From an uncultured Collinsella sp. (lineage in GTDB: Bacteria > Actinomycetota > Coriobacteriia > Coriobacteriales > Coriobacteriaceae), in the NCBI GenBank assembly GCA_958372035.1, contig CATXML010000036.1, forward strand, positions 1 to 9,680: DNA of 9,680 nt, in the 5' to 3' direction. Under the pieces are notes generated by a model. It saw only the letters and a list, made by a program, of their open reading frames with translations, was not told the origin of the DNA and searched no databases. Made by a program: the position numbers and the translations under genes. Below are positions 8,901 through 9,680 of this stretch, piece by piece (position 1 is the first letter of the stretch; each line of letters begins with the position of its first letter).

Positions 8901-9558
8901 CGAGCCCGACGGCACGGGCTGGGCACACGACGCTAAGAATCACTGGCATGTCTGCCGCTGCGGTGAGGTCATCGATAAGGCTGAGCACACCTTTGAGTGG
9001 GTCGTCGACAGGCCGGCGACGGTCGAGGCCAAGGGCGAGAAGCACCAGGAGTGCAAGATCTGCGGCGAGAAGGGCAAGACCGAGGAGATCGCGATTCTGA
9101 AGCCCGAGATCATCGACGGCAAGGGTCAGACGATGGTGGTCGACGCCGCCAAGGACCTGAGCTTCCGCTCGAACGCACCGCTTGAGTTCTTCCAGAAGGT
9201 GCTGGTCGACGACAAGGAGGTCGCCGCCGAGAACTACGTGCTCACCGAGGGCTCTACGATCGTGACGCTCAAGGCGAGCTTCCTAAAGACACTTGGCGTA
9301 GGCGAGCATAAGCTGAGCGTGGTTTCGAGCACGGGCACGGCAGAGACGACCTTCACCGTTGCCGAGGCTGCCAAGCCCGCTCCTGGCCAGACCGCTACGA
9401 CTACTACGACCACGACTACGACTTCCAAGCCTAAGAAGAAGGCTGGCAAGGAGACGTTGCCTGAGTCCGGCGACAGCACGTATGTCATGGCTGGTGCCGT
9501 ACTCGCAGCCGGTGTAGCAGCTCTGCTGCTGGCGTGGGCCATGAAGCGCGGCGCTTAA
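2911..9558 (+). CDS. Giant LPXTG-type cell-wall protein with beta-helix-like head and MBG/Ig-like stalk
   Basis: The protein has 2215 residues, is exported, and should be covalently linked to peptidoglycan by a sortase. Residues 1-34 are a signal peptide: basic MKGKKMGMR, a hydrophobic core, and ASA before the likely cut at 34/35. Residues about 45-520 look like a right-handed parallel beta-helix, with recurring short rungs such as ATFTDCAF (261-268), ATFENCRF (299-306), VNLNSCTM (352-359), CNINGG (387-392) and TLTLNG (411-416). The stalk begins near HQHKW (542-546). It contains Ig-like 'YDG' units, MBG (YGX-type) domains at about 1217-1297 and 1678-1758, an HYR-like Ig domain (about 1024-1101), and Cys/His mini-domains with CxC and CxxC pairs. 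Residues 1106-1566 and 1567-2025 are tandem copies of one module. A conserved C-terminal Ig-like domain (about 2064-2153), nine threonines, SKPKKK, LPESG (2183-2187), a hydrophobic span and a short MKRGA tail complete it. A role as adhesin or matrix/mucin-binding protein is inferred from this architecture. The ligand is unknown. No catalytic motif is visible. Confidence 0.95.
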   Translation: MKGKKMGMRAVLTRLLGIATVACALVATPAVASAETQVMPDGVKAEVLPLTQANNEPVQITEPGSYVLKTAEGEVTPSSGYTIDAPDASRINPVRIYIDGTVYVNDKTNWRVEQTRWLFNIKQGSNIEFIGVNNPCVSFHRNQKQFESVSGFLTDRYYSGGYKKASGDISVGLGVGDGSQNFILSYGSKYEQKVPAISLGNTKGKLSANFSKLMIRDYAGKSHNSLGEVSPYSILEYAVPVRLFRSSFSDDGKGNINKLNATFTDCAFWNTSGDYNGAVSIVGNPRGGVNSDVASRLTATFENCRFGSDADSGIWQTNNKYPTVEETTEFAQVQETGKCAVAGVMGVTNATVNLNSCTMSNFHSTRSSSADNTLTVDALNVARSARCNINGGTIERYGARGNTCVVYAAGTLTLNGSPEIASYWKNSHAGDTNYGDKYTEADKATGTAKSLYVPKKKSVDANAPALNIASDFSVRGGFGDNVWISIEETADSNGVKSRVLGTCESNKIEGVVPDGSSENDDNSDKYEVVNLNGDLTFRETIHQHKWNVEADGLGVRASCVGPFRNSECEYGKGENGEPKKYLTATYKLSMSKATSSQSTELVYDGCPVKIALNKDGAWNLEQMGVTASDEFAWYQCKSQADAEAYKNGTKLKDAPADAGYYYVVTSFKTASGQTLEGKKAFEISPRRLVRNKNYKFTLKDGGKGAGKYAYDGKEHQPVVESAKFKNGAGEWVDLVEGKDYELSARSESGLKQTEPGQYECIVIGKGNFTTDGGTTSVLTLKWEIVDVSRFDLEVAGFDGTYDGDEHGITVNVKNDPVPADMKIEYREDGGDWTTDKPTYRNAAEYTTNYRVTASDYLTVTGKATVKITKADQEAPAGLVGNNWTTCSSKDGSISGVTKKMEYRRGSSGSYQKITSDGKLTGLAKSGTYYVRFAEDNNHNASADAEVKIEPGPHAVADNAAWKPNGEGSHVKVCKYCKKTQERQSCRWKYEIVTPATPEADGVRQKVCRVCNGKWDEEPYTYVDTYKPVIYDLQDGDAYCESVSFDVFDDRDETVTVTDNGKELEDGKDGRYTAKAAEGDAGAEHVIVATDAAGNSETFTIKMYAEHAYKWTIDKQPTITETGSKHGTCSVCGHESGTVEVPALAVKGYSGKYDGKDHSVDASALPEGAIVEYKAADGGWTSVAPSIKDAGSVTVDYRVTIDGAAVDGKVTLEITPLAITVSALDASKTYGDSDPALGWDVTKGKLVKDESLQGITVSREVGEAVRKDGYAVTAAQSEGANPNYKITFKDGAFTIGKRELAVTWDTTTEFIYDGEEHCPQAKLHNVVGDDNLSAYVDGAKVKAGTYTAKITELTGDDAGNYKLPAEGLTCEFSIKKAPQGAPKVQATAETVSGKSDGKITGVDAKMEWRTKDSGEYQGVPEGVTEIADCTAGTYEVRYRADSDHDVSSATEVTVNAGGKLVVTLPAKQVGYTITANPDELDWHGSTTLTVSIESGYFTDNDSYAVKVNNVVVAPDARGEFTVRNVESDLVVTVEGVRKHEAVNDKWLSDDSSHWHECACGDKIDEAAHTFKWFVDKAPTATEVGSKHQQCTVCGHALAAVEIPAAAIVGYSGEYNGAYHTVDATSLPEGATAQYSTDGKNWSPEAPKIRDVGTLTVSYEVTIDGVKAEGKVTLEVKPRAITVTAQDASKTYGEADPVFTWDVTAGELVEGESLDGIEIEREDNDNVRDGGYALHLTQAKDANPNYNITFVDGVFTINQRLLTVMWGTSEFVYDGEEHCPEATLSNVIGKDDLVAIVEGSQVEAGDSYRANLTALTGKAAGNYALPTEGLTCEFSIKKAAQDAPKVQAEAETVSGKRDGKIVGVDATMEWRAKDAAKYQAVGEGVAELTDLAAGVYEVRYQAKANYDVSSVTEITVAAGRKLVVALPGNQVGYTLTSTATELDWKGSATLAFQLADGYFKGPDFAIKVNGKKVKLTDRAYALADVEADVNVTVEGVLKHEPDGTGWAHDAKNHWHVCRCGEVIDKAEHTFEWVVDRPATVEAKGEKHQECKICGEKGKTEEIAILKPEIIDGKGQTMVVDAAKDLSFRSNAPLEFFQKVLVDDKEVAAENYVLTEGSTIVTLKASFLKTLGVGEHKLSVVSSTGTAETTFTVAEAAKPAPGQTATTTTTTTTTSKPKKKAGKETLPESGDSTYVMAGAVLAAGVAALLLAWAMKRGA
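3040..4470 (+). other. Region coding the beta-helix-like N-terminal head
   Basis: This covers residues about 44-520 of the giant protein. It lacks the long repeats of the stalk and instead shows short, irregular beta rungs, several ending in a Cys-x-Phe/Met pattern. The DNA is visibly less GC-rich than the stalk: by hand count 29 of 60 bases are G or C at 4021-4080, against 42 of 60 at 8461-8520. Family memory links this style to pectate-lyase-like surface heads, but no active-site residues are recognisable. The exact borders are estimates. Confidence 0.55.
5515..5763 (+). repeat. Older, diverged copy of the 'KKA' stalk unit
   Basis: It codes residues 869-951. KADQEAP, a DGSISGV..KMEYR core and a GTYYVRFAEDNNHNAS end correspond to KKAPQGAP, DGKITGV..KMEWR and GTYEVRYRADSDHDVS in copy A (7000-7251), and again in copy B (8383-8634). 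This copy is much more diverged than A and B are from each other, so the unit was present before the recent duplication. Confidence 0.75.
6226..7608 (+). repeat. Tandem stalk module, copy A (461 residues)
   Basis: It codes residues 1106-1566 of the giant protein. In order: a Cys/His mini-domain (HAYKW ... CSVCGH), an Ig-like unit from about 1144, an MBG domain (1217-1297), a second Ig-like unit containing YDGEEHCP (about 1298-1373), a 'KKA' unit (1374-1457), a GYTI..NPDELDW unit (about 1458-1540), and the CxC half (C1556, C1558) of the next mini-domain. Copy B follows directly in the same order. Confidence 0.9.
7609..8985 (+). repeat. Tandem stalk module, copy B (459 residues)
   Basis: It codes residues 1567-2025 and repeats copy A unit for unit, starting HTFKW ... 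CTVCGH and ending at the CxC pair C2015/C2017. Similarity is high at the DNA level too: the stretch 8219-8244 is identical to 6839-6864 (26 bases), and the 'KKA' unit is almost the same in both. A third mini-domain (HTFEW, from 8986) begins another copy that stops after its first unit and passes into the C-terminal domain. This is the pattern expected from tandem duplication. Confidence 0.9.
9457..9555 (+). other. Cell-wall sorting signal (LPESG)
   Basis: It codes residues 2183-2215: LPESG, then DST, a hydrophobic span starting YVMAGAVLAAGV, and the short basic tail MKRGA. The pentapeptide has Ser at position four instead of the common Thr. It is preceded by a linker of nine Thr codons (9397-9423) and SKPKKKAGKET, which probably crosses the cell wall. 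Sortase should cut between S2186 and G2187. Confidence 0.93.
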
Positions 9559-9570
9559 CCGCATGCCAGT

Positions 9571-9613
9571 CCCCAGCGGGTCCGGATCGAGCGATTCGGG
9601 CCCGCTTTTGGGG
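9571..9613 (+). terminator. Rho-independent-like terminator of the giant surface-protein gene
   Basis: AGCGGG... (9575-9588) pairs with 9593-9606 to give a 14-bp stem containing two G-U pairs and the tetraloop GAGC (9589-9592). TTTT (9606-9609) follows. Outside the stem, CCCC (9571-9574) could also pair with GGGG (9610-9613), leaving the T residues as a bulge. It starts 13 bases after the stop codon. The T-run is short, but position and stem strength make a terminator the best reading. Confidence 0.8.
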
Positions 9614-9648
9614 TCTGCCGGAAGCCCGGTGGTCAAAAAAGGCCAAAT

Positions 9649-9680
9649 ATGAGTACTGTCACCAAATTGGTAGCATCGAT
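9649..9680 (+). CDS. Possible start of a further gene, cut by the window end
   Basis: ATG at 9649 opens a frame reading MSTVTKLVAS up to the window end, with AAAAAAGG (9635-9642) six bases upstream as a possible ribosome binding site. Only ten full codons are visible and no family can be named. The same bases could instead belong to a non-coding intergenic element: they hold a small palindrome, ACCAA-A-TTGGT (9661-9671), and CCAAAT twice (9643 and 9662). Confidence 0.25.
   Translation, partial: MSTVTKLVAS

Noticed and set aside
6226..8985. CRISPR-like repeats
   Set aside because: The repeats are long, in-frame, translated domains without short regularly spaced units or spacers.
7360..9045. 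A 561-codon open frame on the minus strand
   Set aside because: It is the same register artefact as the 3748-7356 frame, and its product only mirrors the tandem modules.

Overview
The window looks like chromosomal DNA of a GC-rich, Gram-positive gut actinobacterium of the Coriobacteriia, most probably Collinsella or a close relative. This rests on high G/C use at third codon positions, clear Shine-Dalgarno sites, a giant sortase-anchored surface protein, and near absence of the codons TTA, CTA and TCA. The genus is an inference; the sequence carries no rRNA or marker gene.

Layout: (1) 18-593, plus strand: a 191-residue protein with the sequence pattern of a family-4 uracil-DNA glycosylase in which the recognisable catalytic motifs and Fe-S cysteines are missing. 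(2) 594-667: a short convergent gap with a GC-rich hairpin. (3) 668-2667, minus strand: a two-gene operon for a LytTR response regulator followed by an AgrC-like membrane histidine kinase. The stop and start codons overlap as TGATG. (4) 2668-2910: a 243-base divergent regulatory region with overlapping promoter candidates for the two strands, and a 14-bp hairpin in the leader of the plus-strand gene. (5) 2911-9558, plus strand: one 2215-residue cell-wall protein made of a signal peptide, a beta-helix-like N-terminal region, a long stalk of Ig-like and MBG-type domains, and an LPESG sorting signal. The stalk includes two near-identical tandem modules of about 460 residues and several Cys/His-rich mini-domains. 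(6) 9571-9613: a strong hairpin terminator. (7) 9614-9680: an AT-richer tail that may hold the start of another gene or a dispersed element.

How it may work together: the two-component genes and the surface-protein gene are transcribed away from one shared control region. The simplest reading is that an extracellular signal, probably a peptide, is sensed by the kinase, and that the LytTR regulator controls its own operon, the adhesin, or both. This link is inferred from position only. No pheromone precursor, peptide-processing protease or sortase is present in the window.
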